This document shows positions 53,842-62,139 of a stretch of DNA of 64,000 bases, piece after piece. The translations under genes and the position numbers were made by a program. The notes beneath the pieces were generated by a model. It ran no database searches and was not told the DNA's origin. It was given only the letters and a program-made list of their open reading frames with translations. How positions within the stretch are numbered: position 1 is the first letter of the stretch; every line of letters starts with the position of its first letter. The stretch comes from Azonexaceae bacterium (GTDB taxonomy: Bacteria; Pseudomonadota; Gammaproteobacteria; Burkholderiales; Rhodocyclaceae): contig SSSZ01000047.1 in NCBI GenBank assembly GCA_009469675.1, positions 23,020 to 87,019 on the forward strand. Reading direction: 5' to 3'.

Positions 53842-55068
53842 ATGGGTTGCGGGCGTTCTTGGCTGACCTTGTTCTACCTCGGACGCGGCGGCCATTCGAT
53901 GATCTTTTCCGCCTATTCCGGTGTGCTGCCGGCGGTGACTCTGGCCTGGGGCATGAGCGCCAGCCAGGCGGGGGCGGTCCAGAGCGCCTGGCACCTGGGA
54001 TTTCTTGTCTCGCTCTTCGTCGTCGGGCTTCTCGCCGACCGGTACGGCGCCCGCCGGGTCGTCCTCCATTCGTCCCTGGCCGCGGCGGCTAGCGCCGTCC
54101 TTTTCGGCGTCCTGGCCGACGGATTCCAGTCGGCCTTCCTGCTCTACGGGCTGGCCGGGCTGTGCACCGGCGGCACCTACACCCCGGCCCTCAAACTGAT
54201 TTTCGAGGAGGTTGCCCCGGCCCGGCGGGGGCGCGCCATGGGCGGCTACCTCGCCGCCGGGTCGGCCGGGTACGCCCTGGCCCTGGGCGCCGTCGCCGTG
54301 ACGACGGGATTCGGCTGGCGGGCGGGCCTTTTTGCTGCCGCGGCGGGGGCGGTGATGGGCTGCCTCCTGATGCAGCTCGCCCTGCGGGGTTTGGCCGATC
54401 GACCGGCGGCGGGCGGCGGGCATTCGCCGCTGCGGGGCCTGGGCGAACTGGGGCAGAACCGGGCGGCGCTGGGCTGCATCGGCGCCTACACGGCCCATTG
54501 CTGGGAATTGCTCGGCATGTGGGCCTGGCTGCCGGCCTTCGTTTCGGCGGTGGCGGTAGCCCAGGCCGGAGGCGGCCCGGGAAGTGTCGCGGCAAGCGGC
54601 ATCGCCGTAGCCGCCTTGTCCCACCTCGTGAGCGCCGCCGGCAGCGTGGCCGGGGGCGCGCTCTCCGACCGTTTCGGGCGGGCGGCCGTGATGATGGCGG
54701 CGTCGCTGGCGAGCCTTTCCTGCTCGTTCGCCTTCGGCTGGCTTTACGCCGCGCCGCTCTGGGTGGTGACCCTGCTGGCGCTGGTCTATAACCTGGCCGC
54801 CATTGCCGACTCGTCGGTCTATTCAACAGCGCTGGCCGAAGTGGTGGCCCCCGAGCGGATCGGCGCGGCGTTTTCGCTGCGTTCGGTCACCGGTTTTGCC
54901 GCCGGGGCCTTGAGTCCCTGGGTCTTCGGCCTGGCCCTCGATGGGGGGCGCGCCTGGTGGGGGGATTCGACGGCGGCCTGGGCGCTGGCCTGGTCCACCC
55001 TGGCCCTGGGGGGCCTGGCCGGCCCCTGGCTCATCGCCGACTACGGCCGGCAGGTGGGGCGGCGCTGA
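53842..55068 (+). CDS. MFS transporter
   Basis: 408 residues with about 12 hydrophobic helices. The loop 2-3 signature appears as GLLADRYGARRVV and its echo in the second half as GGALSDRFGRAAVM, which identifies the major facilitator superfamily. The substrate cannot be read from the sequence. It is convergent with moaA, with 21 bases between stops. Confidence 0.88.
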   Translation: MGCGRSWLTLFYLGRGGHSMIFSAYSGVLPAVTLAWGMSASQAGAVQSAWHLGFLVSLFVVGLLADRYGARRVVLHSSLAAAASAVLFGVLADGFQSAFLLYGLAGLCTGGTYTPALKLIFEEVAPARRGRAMGGYLAAGSAGYALALGAVAVTTGFGWRAGLFAAAAGAVMGCLLMQLALRGLADRPAAGGGHSPLRGLGELGQNRAALGCIGAYTAHCWELLGMWAWLPAFVSAVAVAQAGGGPGSVAASGIAVAALSHLVSAAGSVAGGALSDRFGRAAVMMAASLASLSCSFAFGWLYAAPLWVVTLLALVYNLAAIADSSVYSTALAEVVAPERIGAAFSLRSVTGFAAGALSPWVFGLALDGGRAWWGDSTAAWALAWSTLALGGLAGPWLIADYGRQVGRR

Positions 55069-55089
55069 AGCGCGGCCCGGCGGGGGAGG

Positions 55090-56166
55090 CTAACCCCCGG
55101 TCATCGACATGAAGCGCACCACCTTGGGGGCTTCCATCTGCTCGGTAAAGTCGTGGCCGAGGGGCTTGATCCCCATGCTGTCCATGATGGCCTGGCGCAG
55201 TTCGGCATCGCCGGCCGCCGGGTCGCGCAGGATAGGCATGAGCTGGATGGCGTCGTTCTGGCCGAGGCAGGGGTAGAGTTCGCCCTTGGCGGTGATGCGG
55301 ACCCGGTTGCAGGTATCGCAGAAATTGTGGCTGTGGGGCGAAATGAAGCCGACCCGGGTGGCGCTGCCGGGAATCCGCCAGTAGCGGGCCGGGCCGCCGG
55401 AGGATTCGGTGGAGGGCAGCAGGGCGAAATGCTTGCCTAGGCGCTCAAGGGTCTCGTCGGAACTGATGAAGACCGAATTGCGTCCGTGGATATCGCCGAG
55501 GGGCATCTCCTCGATGAAGGAAATGTCGAGTTCGTGGTCCATGGCGAACCGGACGAGATCGACGAATTCATCGTCGTTGACGCCGCGCATCATCACCGTG
55601 TTGAGCTTGGTGCGGCTGAACCCGGCGGCGCCGGCGGCGGCGATGCCGCGCAGCACCTTGTCGAGGTCGCCGATGCGGGTGATAGCCTTGAAGCGGTCGG
55701 CCCGGAGTGAATCGAGGCTGATGTTGAGCCGCCTGACGCCGGCCGCCCGCAGGGAGCCGGCATACCGTTCGAGCTGGGAGCCGTTGGTGGTGAGTACCAG
55801 ATTGTCGAGGCCGGGCAGGGCGCCCAGGCGTTCGATCAGCCACAGCGCCTCCTTGCGCACCAGAGGTTCGCCGCCGGTGATGCGCAGCTTGTTCACCCCC
55901 AGCCCGACGAAAACGCCGGCGACGCGCAGGCATTCTTCCAGGCTCATCACCTCCGAGCGGGGCAGGAAGGTCATTTCCTCGGCCATGCAATAGGTGCAAC
56001 GGAAATCGCAGCGGTCGGTGATCGACAGGCGCACGTAGGTGATCCGCCGCCCGTACTTGTCCACCAGGGTGCCTTCGGGATGGGAGGCACTCGCCCGGCT
56101 GGTGGTCGGCCGAAAGTGCTGCAGTTCGGGCAGCGTGGCTTCGGGAGTCAGGGTTTCATTGTGCAT
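55090..56166 (-). CDS. moaA: GTP 3',8-cyclase MoaA
   Basis: 358 residues from the ATG at 56166. MoaA starts molybdenum cofactor synthesis. The N-terminal cluster is in DRCDFRCTYCM, the second cluster in NFCDTCNRVRIT and YPCLG, and the C-terminal double glycine needed for activity is present (MSMTGG). The N-terminal 40 residues before YGRRITYVRLS are longer than in most MoaA proteins. Molybdate transporter genes modB-modC lie about 3 kb away. Confidence 0.94.
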   Translation of the reverse strand: MHNETLTPEATLPELQHFRPTTSRASASHPEGTLVDKYGRRITYVRLSITDRCDFRCTYCMAEEMTFLPRSEVMSLEECLRVAGVFVGLGVNKLRITGGEPLVRKEALWLIERLGALPGLDNLVLTTNGSQLERYAGSLRAAGVRRLNISLDSLRADRFKAITRIGDLDKVLRGIAAAGAAGFSRTKLNTVMMRGVNDDEFVDLVRFAMDHELDISFIEEMPLGDIHGRNSVFISSDETLERLGKHFALLPSTESSGGPARYWRIPGSATRVGFISPHSHNFCDTCNRVRITAKGELYPCLGQNDAIQLMPILRDPAAGDAELRQAIMDSMGIKPLGHDFTEQMEAPKVVRFMSMTGG

Positions 56167-56274
56167 GGCTTGCAGCCGGGAAGCAGGAGGGTCAGAATGA
56201 GTCGGCGTTGTTGTACGACGCGTGGCGGGATTATCAGTTCCCGCTCCCCCCCAGACAAGAGGAGAAATCAAGAA

Positions 56275-56799
56275 ATGAAGATCATGGGTAGACTTTCAGT
56301 GGCGGCGGCGGTGGCCGGTCTTCTGGCCGGTTGCGCTTCGGCCCCGGCCGGCGGGCCGCAAGCGGCCACCACGCTGGCTCCGACCAAGGGCAATACGGCG
56401 AGCGGCGTGGTGCGTTTCGTCCAGATGGGCGACAAAGTCCAGGTGACGGCGGAAATCAGTGGCCTGACCCCCGGCGCCCACGGCTTCCACGTCCACGAAA
56501 AGGGCGATTGCAGCGCCCCGGACGGGACCAGCGCCGGCGGGCATTTCAATCCCGCAGGCAAACCCCACGGCCATCCCGACCACAGCGACCACCACGCCGG
56601 CGACCTGCCGCAGCTCGAAGCCGACGCCTACGGCGTGGCCAAGCTGACCGCCACGACAGGGCTGCTGTCGGTCGGTAGCGGCGACGGCAACGTCGTCGGG
56701 CGGGCCGTCATCGTGCACGCCAGTCCGGACGACTACAAGACCCAGCCGACGGGCAATTCCGGCGCCCGGGTGGCCTGTGGCGTGATCGCCGCCCGGTAG
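56275..56799 (+). CDS. sodC: Cu,Zn superoxide dismutase, lipoprotein form
   Basis: 174 residues from the ATG at 56275, with AGAGGAGA upstream. A lipobox (GLLAGCAS) indicates lipid attachment rather than free periplasmic location. The metal ligands are in HGFHVHEKGDC, HFNPAGKPHG, the His/Asp stretch ending HHAGDLPQLEAD, and VIVHAS; the disulfide cysteines are in GDC and VACGV. The enzyme protects against periplasmic superoxide. It is divergent from moaA (108 bases between starts). Confidence 0.94.
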   Translation: MKIMGRLSVAAAVAGLLAGCASAPAGGPQAATTLAPTKGNTASGVVRFVQMGDKVQVTAEISGLTPGAHGFHVHEKGDCSAPDGTSAGGHFNPAGKPHGHPDHSDHHAGDLPQLEADAYGVAKLTATTGLLSVGSGDGNVVGRAVIVHASPDDYKTQPTGNSGARVACGVIAAR

Positions 56800-56879
56800 G
56801 CCGCCGACCCGGCGCCGACATGACGGATCGCTGGCGGGGGCGGTAGAATGCGTCGTTTCCACTGGCGGTCCATTTGACT

Positions 56880-57353
56880 ATGTTCGGTTTCCTGCAGGGC
56901 AAGGACGCGGCGGCGTCCCACCGTCTGGCGCGCACCTCCCTATTTGCCGGCCTCAAGGTCGGCGAACTGAACATCGTCGAAGGCTTCATGCACGAGCGCC
57001 GCTACCTGCCCGGCGAGATCGTCTTCGACGAGGGCGAAGAGGGCCAGGCGCTCTACATCATCGTTTCCGGGCGCGTGGTGATTTGCCATCCGGGGGCGGC
57101 CAACCGGCCGATCGCCGAACTCGGCGCCGGCGACTTTTTCGGCGAACTGGCGCTGCTTGACGACTCGCCCCGCTCGGCCCAGGCCCTGGCCGGCGAAGCA
57201 ACCGAGGCGGCGGTGCTGTTCCGCGGCGATTTCGAGCGCCTGATGCAGTCCCATGCCCCCATCGCCAGCCAGATCGCCATGCAGCTTGCCCGCCATCTGG
57301 GCCAGCGGCTGCGGGCCATGGTCGCGGGTGCCGGCGGGGTCGCCGGCCAATGA
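56880..57353 (+). CDS. cyclic nucleotide-binding domain protein without DNA-binding domain
   Basis: 157 residues from the ATG at 56880; a TTG two codons upstream is possible. A single CNB domain is present: YLPGEIVFDEGEEGQALYIIVSGRV, then the phosphate-binding-cassette region DFFGELALLDDSPRSAQALA, in which the cAMP-contacting Arg is retained. There is no helix-turn-helix, so it is not a Crp/Fnr regulator. Its stop overlaps the start of the AI-2E-family permease by 4 bases, so it may control that permease. A TAGAAT box at about 56844 is a promoter candidate. Confidence 0.88.
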   Translation: MFGFLQGKDAAASHRLARTSLFAGLKVGELNIVEGFMHERRYLPGEIVFDEGEEGQALYIIVSGRVVICHPGAANRPIAELGAGDFFGELALLDDSPRSAQALAGEATEAAVLFRGDFERLMQSHAPIASQIAMQLARHLGQRLRAMVAGAGGVAGQ

Positions 57354-58477
57354 GGCGGACGGCGGCCGATTATCGCTCCGGGCCGGTGGTCTGGAGCGGG
57401 GTGATCGCCAGCACCTGCCTGGTCCTCTTCCTCTTTCAGAAGATGCTGTGGCTGGTCGTGCCCTTCATCCTCGCCTTGATAATCTATTACGCCTTGCTGC
57501 CGGCGAAGCAGAAGCTGGTGATGCGCGGCATTTCCCACGATGCCGCGGCGGGGTACGTCGCAGCGCTGGCGTTTAGCGTGGTGATCGGCATCTTCGTTCT
57601 TGGCTTGCCGTGGATCGCGGCCCACGCCGTGACCTGGCAGGAGTCGTCGGTGCGCTACCTGGACGGCGGCCTCAATCTCATCACCGGCACCCTGAAGCAA
57701 CTCGAAGGCCGTAGCGCCATCCTGGCCCAGGCCCAGGTGAGCGAGCAATTAGCGCAGAAAATCGCCGAGCATTCGGACAAATTTGCCGAAAAATACCTCG
57801 GCGGCGTCGCCCTGGCCGTCGCAGCCTGGGCTCCGTCGGTACTGCTCGCCCCCTTTCTCGCCTTCTTCATGCTGCGGGACGGTTGGCGCTTCAAGCGCTT
57901 CATCGGCCGGGCGGTGCCCAACGCCTTTTTTGAGCGCACCCTCTACCTCCTGGATCAGGTCGACCGGACGGCCCGCCTTTATTTCATGGGCTTGATCGAA
58001 TTGACGCTCCTCGACACGATCTGTCTGGGGGCCGGGCTGTGGCTGATCGGGGTGTCGGGCGCGCTGCTCCTCGGTCTGGTGACGGCGATTCTGGCGTGGA
58101 TACCCTATATCGGCTCGATCCTCGGCTGCCTGCTGGTGGTACTGGTGGCGGCGACGGATTTTCCCGGCAATCCGGAAATTGCCTACGGCACGGTGGGCCT
58201 CTTCATCGTCGTGCGCCTCCTCGACGACTTCGTCTTCATGCCGCTCACCATCGGCAAGAGCCTCAACATGCACCCCTTGCTCACCGTCCTGATGATCTTC
58301 GTGGGCGGCGCCGTGGCCGGGGTTCCGGGACTCATGCTGGTTCTGCCCGTGCTCGGGGTGGCGATGGTGCTCGGGGAGACCCTGGGCAGGGTAATTACCG
58401 ACCCCCGCCTGCGGGCGCGCCACGCCTACGCCAAACTGTTGCAGCGGCAGATCGTCACCGCCGATTTGCGCCCTTGA
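57350..58477 (+). CDS. AI-2E/PerM family membrane protein
   Basis: 375 residues with about eight transmembrane helices. The PerM-family pattern is visible in LLAPFLAFFMLRDGWRFKR, a LIELTLLDTICLGAGLWLIG segment, and VFMPLTIGKSLNMHPLLTVL near the end. Family members include putative AI-2 exporters and Na+/H+ antiporters; the substrate here is unknown. It is translationally coupled to a cyclic-nucleotide-binding protein. Confidence 0.9.
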   Translation: MRRTAADYRSGPVVWSGVIASTCLVLFLFQKMLWLVVPFILALIIYYALLPAKQKLVMRGISHDAAAGYVAALAFSVVIGIFVLGLPWIAAHAVTWQESSVRYLDGGLNLITGTLKQLEGRSAILAQAQVSEQLAQKIAEHSDKFAEKYLGGVALAVAAWAPSVLLAPFLAFFMLRDGWRFKRFIGRAVPNAFFERTLYLLDQVDRTARLYFMGLIELTLLDTICLGAGLWLIGVSGALLLGLVTAILAWIPYIGSILGCLLVVLVAATDFPGNPEIAYGTVGLFIVVRLLDDFVFMPLTIGKSLNMHPLLTVLMIFVGGAVAGVPGLMLVLPVLGVAMVLGETLGRVITDPRLRARHAYAKLLQRQIVTADLRP

Positions 58478-58950
58478 GTCCGGTGGGTGCCGACTGTCAA
58501 GACTTGACTTATACACAAATCCACGGCCAACCAAACGGGTTGGAAAAACCCCGGATAGATGTGAATATTTACTTGAGTATGTGCATTTAATTAATTGAAT
58601 TAAAACGTATATTCGCATTATTTGTGCGCCATGCAACAAAAAATGCCGGAATTGCCATTCCCTCCAGATTCTTGTTCTGCCCTAGAAATCCACAAAGTTA
58701 TCCACAGCTTGTGAAAAATCAAAGAAAACCCACGTTTATCAATGGCTTAATTGGCGGAATCCCGGTGGATAGGGCGTTTTCACCGGTTGGTGCAGTGCCG
58801 GGCGGCGCCGGGCCGCAAAATGGGCCAAAAGCGGTGATCCGATGATGCCCCGGAGTCATTTTTTTGCCTGTATTTTTGGCGTATCCGATGGGGATCGTTC
58901 ATTCCGGGGCCCTGCCCGGGCCGTCTTGCCGGCCGGGGAACCCAGCTAGA
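58478..58950. other. AT-rich intergenic region with DnaA-box-like sites
   Basis: 473 bases without a gene. About 58480-58760 is far richer in A and T than the surroundings, including TTTAATTAATTGAATTAAAA. Two exact matches to the DnaA-box consensus TTATNCACA occur on the plus strand (58509-58517, TTATACACA; 58698-58706, TTATCCACA), a one-mismatch site on the minus strand (58560-58568) and weaker AAATCCACA at 58686. The region may also hold the modB promoter. No ModE-type palindrome or riboswitch was recognised. Confidence 0.5.
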
Positions 58951-59628
58951 ATGGACGCGCAGGATCTCGCCGCCGTCTGGCTCACCGTCAAGCTGGCCGG
59001 CGTGGTCACCGGTCTGCTGCTCGTCGTTGCCACGCCGCTCGCCTGGTGGCTGGCGCGCACCGAGTCGTGGCTCAAACCGGTTATCGGCGCCGTCGTCGCC
59101 ATGCCCCTGGTGTTGCCGCCAACGGTGATCGGCTTCTACCTGCTGCTCGTCCTGGGGCCGCACGGACCCATCGGGCGCCTCACCGAAGCCCTGGGACTGG
59201 GCGGACTACCCTTCACCTTCGCAGGGTTGGTGGTGGGTTCGCTCATCTATTCCCTGCCGTTTGTCGTCCAGCCCGTCCAGAACGCCTTCGAGGCCATCGG
59301 CCGGCGGCCCCTGGAGGTCGCGGCAACCCTCGGTGCCGGCCCTTGGGACGCCTTCTGGTCCGTGGCCCTCCCCATGGCCCGGCCGGGACTCCTGACCGGG
59401 GCCATTCTCGGCTTTGCCCACACGGTGGGGGAATTCGGCGTCGTCCTGATGATCGGCGGCAATATTCCGGAACAAACCCGGGTGGTGTCGGTGCAGATCT
59501 ACGACCACGTCGAAGCCCTCGAATACGTCCAGGCCCACTGGCTGGCCGGCGGCATGGTGGCCTTCAGCTTCGTCGTTCTGGTGGCGGTATACGGTCTGAA
59601 TCGGCGGTTTGCGGGAGATCGACCGTGA
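58951..59628 (+). CDS. modB: molybdate ABC transporter permease
   Basis: 225 residues from the ATG at 58951 ([12 protein letters not shown]). Five or so transmembrane helices and the EAA loop ([20 protein letters not shown]) identify a binding-protein-dependent permease; [16 protein letters not shown] and the [14 protein letters not shown] segment are typical of ModB. Its stop overlaps the GTG of modC by 4 bases. The usual first gene, modA, is absent upstream. Confidence 0.93.
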   Translation: MDAQDLAAVWLTVKLAGVVTGLLLVVATPLAWWLARTESWLKPVIGAVVAMPLVLPPTVIGFYLLLVLGPHGPIGRLTEALGLGGLPFTFAGLVVGSLIYSLPFVVQPVQNAFEAIGRRPLEVAATLGAGPWDAFWSVALPMARPGLLTGAILGFAHTVGEFGVVLMIGGNIPEQTRVVSVQIYDHVEALEYVQAHWLAGGMVAFSFVVLVAVYGLNRRFAGDRP

Positions 59629-60704
59629 GCCAGGCGATCGAGGCCCGCTTTGCCGTTGTCCGGGGCGACTTCCGCCTCGAATTCGACGTCGCGCTTCCGG
59701 GCCGGGGGGTGACGGCGCTTTTCGGCCCGTCGGGCTGCGGCAAGACCAGTTGCCTGCGGGCCATGGCCGGACTCGATCGGGCCGCCGGCGGCTATTTCGC
59801 CGTCGGCAATGAGGTCTGGCAGGACGACGCCCGCCGGCACTTCGTACCAACCCACCGGCGCTCCCTCGGCTACGTCTTTCAGGAAGCGCATCTTTTCCCC
59901 CATTTGTCGGTGCGGGAAAATCTGGAATTCGGCCGGCGGCGGCGTCGGGGCGGGGATTCCCGGTTCGATCCGGCCGAAGTGGTCACCCTGCTTGGCCTGG
60001 AATCCTTGCTTGAGCGAGGCCCCGAGGGGCTTTCCGGCGGCGAGCGGCAGCGGGTCGCCATCGCCCGGGCGCTGGCCGCTTCGCCACGGCTGCTGCTCAT
60101 GGACGAACCCCTCTCGGCCCTCGACCTGCGGCGCAAACAGGAAATTCTCCCCTACCTGGAACGGCTGCACGACAGCTTGTCGATACCGGTCATTTACGTC
60201 AGCCACTCGCCGGACGAGGTCGCCCGCCTGGCCGATCACCTGGTTCTGCTCGACGGCGGGCGCGTCGTGGCGAGCGGGCCGGTGCAGGAGACCCTGGCCC
60301 GGGTGGACCTGCCGCCCATCTTTGCCGACGATGCCGGCGTGGTGATCGAAACCGTGCATCAGGCGGTGGAGGCGGACCATCTCTCGCGCCTGGGCTTTGC
60401 CGACGGCAGCCTCTGCGTCGGCCAGCGGCCCGAGCCGCTGGGCAGCCGGCTGCGCTGCCGCATCCATGCCCGGGACGTCAGCCTGGCGCTGCACAAGCCG
60501 GCCGCAAGCAGCATCACCAATATTCTGGCGGGGCAGGTGAGCGCCGTCGAAGCGAGCGACCGGCCGGGTCAGGTTCTGGTGCAGGTGCGGGTCGGCGAGA
60601 CGCCGATCCTGGCGCGGATCACCGAGCGCTCGCGGCGCGAACTGGCGATCGCGCCGGGCCTGGCGGTCTGGGTGCAGATCAAGGCCGTGGCCCTGCTGGC
60701 CTGA
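59625..60704 (+). CDS. modC: molybdate ABC transporter ATP-binding protein
   Basis: 359 residues from the GTG at 59625. Walker A (GPSGCGKTS), signature ([10 protein letters not shown]), Walker B ([12 protein letters not shown]) and the switch histidine (YVSHSPDE) are intact. The C-terminal 70 residues form the TOBE/Mop domain ([15 protein letters not shown]) that binds oxyanion and is typical of ModC. It should energise molybdate uptake for the MoaA pathway encoded nearby. Repeat copy 3 begins 22 bases after its stop. Confidence 0.94.
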   Translation: MSQAIEARFAVVRGDFRLEFDVALPGRGVTALFGPSGCGKTSCLRAMAGLDRAAGGYFAVGNEVWQDDARRHFVPTHRRSLGYVFQEAHLFPHLSVRENLEFGRRRRRGGDSRFDPAEVVTLLGLESLLERGPEGLSGGERQRVAIARALAASPRLLLMDEPLSALDLRRKQEILPYLERLHDSLSIPVIYVSHSPDEVARLADHLVLLDGGRVVASGPVQETLARVDLPPIFADDAGVVIETVHQAVEADHLSRLGFADGSLCVGQRPEPLGSRLRCRIHARDVSLALHKPAASSITNILAGQVSAVEASDRPGQVLVQVRVGETPILARITERSRRELAIAPGLAVWVQIKAVALLA

Positions 60705-60726
60705 CCGCCGGCCCCCGGCGGGATTC

Positions 60727-60830
60727 ATACCAATTCGCTTGCAAACCGATACTTTGTCGACTTCGCCTTGCCGTGCTCCAGCACTGTCTTCGGCTCGTCT
60801 TCGCGTCTCGATTTGAAAGCAAATTGGTAT
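60727..60830 (+). repeat. dispersed palindromic repeat, copy 3
   Basis: A 104-base copy with inverted ends ATACCAATTCGCTTGCAAAC and GATTTGAAAGCAAATTGGTAT (19 bases on the outside pair with few mismatches). The interior holds GTCGAC and a GTGCTCCAGCAC hairpin. The right edge supplies the first base of the TCA stop of the convergent nuclease-like gene. It sits between convergent genes. Confidence 0.85.
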
Positions 60831-61666
60831 CAGCTCTTCTGCGAAAAGACCAGGTCTTCCGGATCGGCGGTGAGGCTGATTTGGCGTCCATCGACCGCGA
60901 TGAGGGCGCCTAGGTCGGTCTTCTTTCCGGTCGAGCGCACCAGGAGATGATCGCCGCTCTTCTGCAGATACGCCGCCAGGGTGCCATAGTCGCTGGCGTT
61001 CTGGAGAAAGGTGGTGAGGCGGCGGAAGAGCTTGGGCAGGATCACCACGTCGTTCACGATGGTGTCGGCGTTGTGGAAATGGAAGCCGCGGCTGCGGTCG
61101 AGGGCCCAGATGCCGGTCTTCTTGGTGCGGGCCTTGCGGGTTTCGGCGGCGAAAAGATCCATCAGGGCGTCGGGCATCGAATCGTAGAAGGTGGGGTAGG
61201 CCAGCCCCTGCTTGAGAAGCCGCAGGTTGACGCATTTCTCCATGGGGAGCTTGGTGAATTCCACCAGGGCCCCGTCCTTGAGGGGCGTGTCGCCGGGAAA
61301 GGCCAGGGAGATCGGGCGGTTGAACCCGTCGATGCCGAGCACGGCGAGATAGCCCGGCGTACCGTCCTTGGCGGCGACGATGCTGGTGACCGCCAGGTTG
61401 TAGGTGAGATCGCCAATGCCCAGCATGTCGAGCAGGAGTTCGAGGGCGGCCAGGGCGATGGAGCGGGGCTGGTGCGATTCCTCGTAATGGGTTTCGAGGG
61501 CGTCGATGCCTTCCAGGCGCAGTTGCTTGCGCTTGGCCCGGACGGCGTTGCCGGTGAAGGGGAATTTGTCCCAGTTGGCGGAATTGGCCGCTTCGAAACG
61601 GATCGAATCGCCGTCGGGGGAGTAGCCGGCGACGTGGAAGGTTCCCTTGATGATGGTGTAAGCCAT
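60830..61666 (-). CDS. staphylococcal-nuclease-like protein
   Basis: 278 residues from the ATG at 61666, preceded by AAGGAGA. The N-terminal region has the SNase pattern: a YSPDGDSIRFEA strand with DGDS in place of DGDT, then LRLEGIDALETHYEE, matching the catalytic RxxxxDxxE (Arg, Asp and Glu kept; the Thr beside the Asp is Ala). Later QGLAYP also fits. The C-terminal 90 residues, ending in a hydrophilic tail, are not recognised. There is no signal peptide. Nuclease activity is likely but not certain. The upstream region contains a perfect 10-base inverted repeat. Confidence 0.75.
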   Translation of the reverse strand: MAYTIIKGTFHVAGYSPDGDSIRFEAANSANWDKFPFTGNAVRAKRKQLRLEGIDALETHYEESHQPRSIALAALELLLDMLGIGDLTYNLAVTSIVAAKDGTPGYLAVLGIDGFNRPISLAFPGDTPLKDGALVEFTKLPMEKCVNLRLLKQGLAYPTFYDSMPDALMDLFAAETRKARTKKTGIWALDRSRGFHFHNADTIVNDVVILPKLFRRLTTFLQNASDYGTLAAYLQKSGDHLLVRSTGKKTDLGALIAVDGRQISLTADPEDLVFSQKS

Positions 61667-61682
61667 GGTGTCTCCTTGGGAA

Positions 61683-61722
61683 GCTGCGAGAGGTGGTCTA
61701 TGGTACGGTATGCTCTCGCAGC
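61683..61722 (-). promoter_or_regulatory. inverted repeat upstream of the nuclease-like gene
   Basis: GCTGCGAGAG (61683-61692) and CTCTCGCAGC (61713-61722) are perfect complements around a 20-base centre. The nearer arm ends 17 bases before the ATG, so the structure could be an operator, or a leader hairpin that exposes or hides the ribosome-binding site. The remaining bases up to the terminator at 61943 show nothing recognisable. Confidence 0.5.
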
Positions 61723-61942
61723 ATACGCAGATGCCATGGAGCTGTCCAACCCCGGCACGGCGGTGGGATGTCGTAATGGCCGCTCGTGTTACCGGCGGGG
61801 CCGTCGCAGTGCGGGAAAACAGCAGGAAACCGGGGTGTTCCGGCGAATCTCGCAATCCCCTCTTGCAAAAATGGCGGATTGCCCGACAATCCACCCTGAT
61901 CGCGGCGCGTCCGCCGCTTGGCAAAGGAGAGTGCGGTGAACC

Positions 61943-61974
61943 AAAAGAAAAAGGCGATTCACCTGGAATCGCCT
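61943..61974 (-). terminator. rho-independent terminator of tRNA-Asn
   Basis: Read on the minus strand, AGGCGATTC and GAATCGCCT form a 9-base stem with a 5-base loop followed by TTTTTCTTT. It starts 10 bases after the tRNA 3' end. Confidence 0.9.
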
Positions 61975-61984
61975 CTTGCAGTTT

Positions 61985-62060
61985 TGGCTCCCCGACCTGG
62001 GCTCGAACCAGGGACCTACGGATTAACAGTCCGGCGCTCTACCGACTGAGCTATCGGGGA
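61985..62060 (-). tRNA. tRNA-Asn (anticodon GTT)
   Basis: 76 bases with the CCA end encoded. The acceptor stem TCCCCGA pairs with TCGGGGA; the D arm is GCTC-AGTCGGTA-GAGC, the anticodon loop CTGTTAA and the T arm CCTGG-TTCGAGC-CCAGG. The base pair at 27-43 is a C-T mismatch, otherwise all stems are complete. A strong terminator follows directly. Confidence 0.97.
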
Positions 62061-62139
62061 ATCGAGGCGCGCATAATAGTCGCTATAGCGGCACCAGTCA
62101 AGCAACAACGAGAAAATAGCGAAAAAGACAAAGGGAACG

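Noticed and set aside
58478..58950. Chromosomal origin oriC
   Set aside because: DnaA-box-like sites and AT-rich DNA are present, but dnaA, dnaN, rpmH, gidA and parAB are all absent from the 64 kb window.
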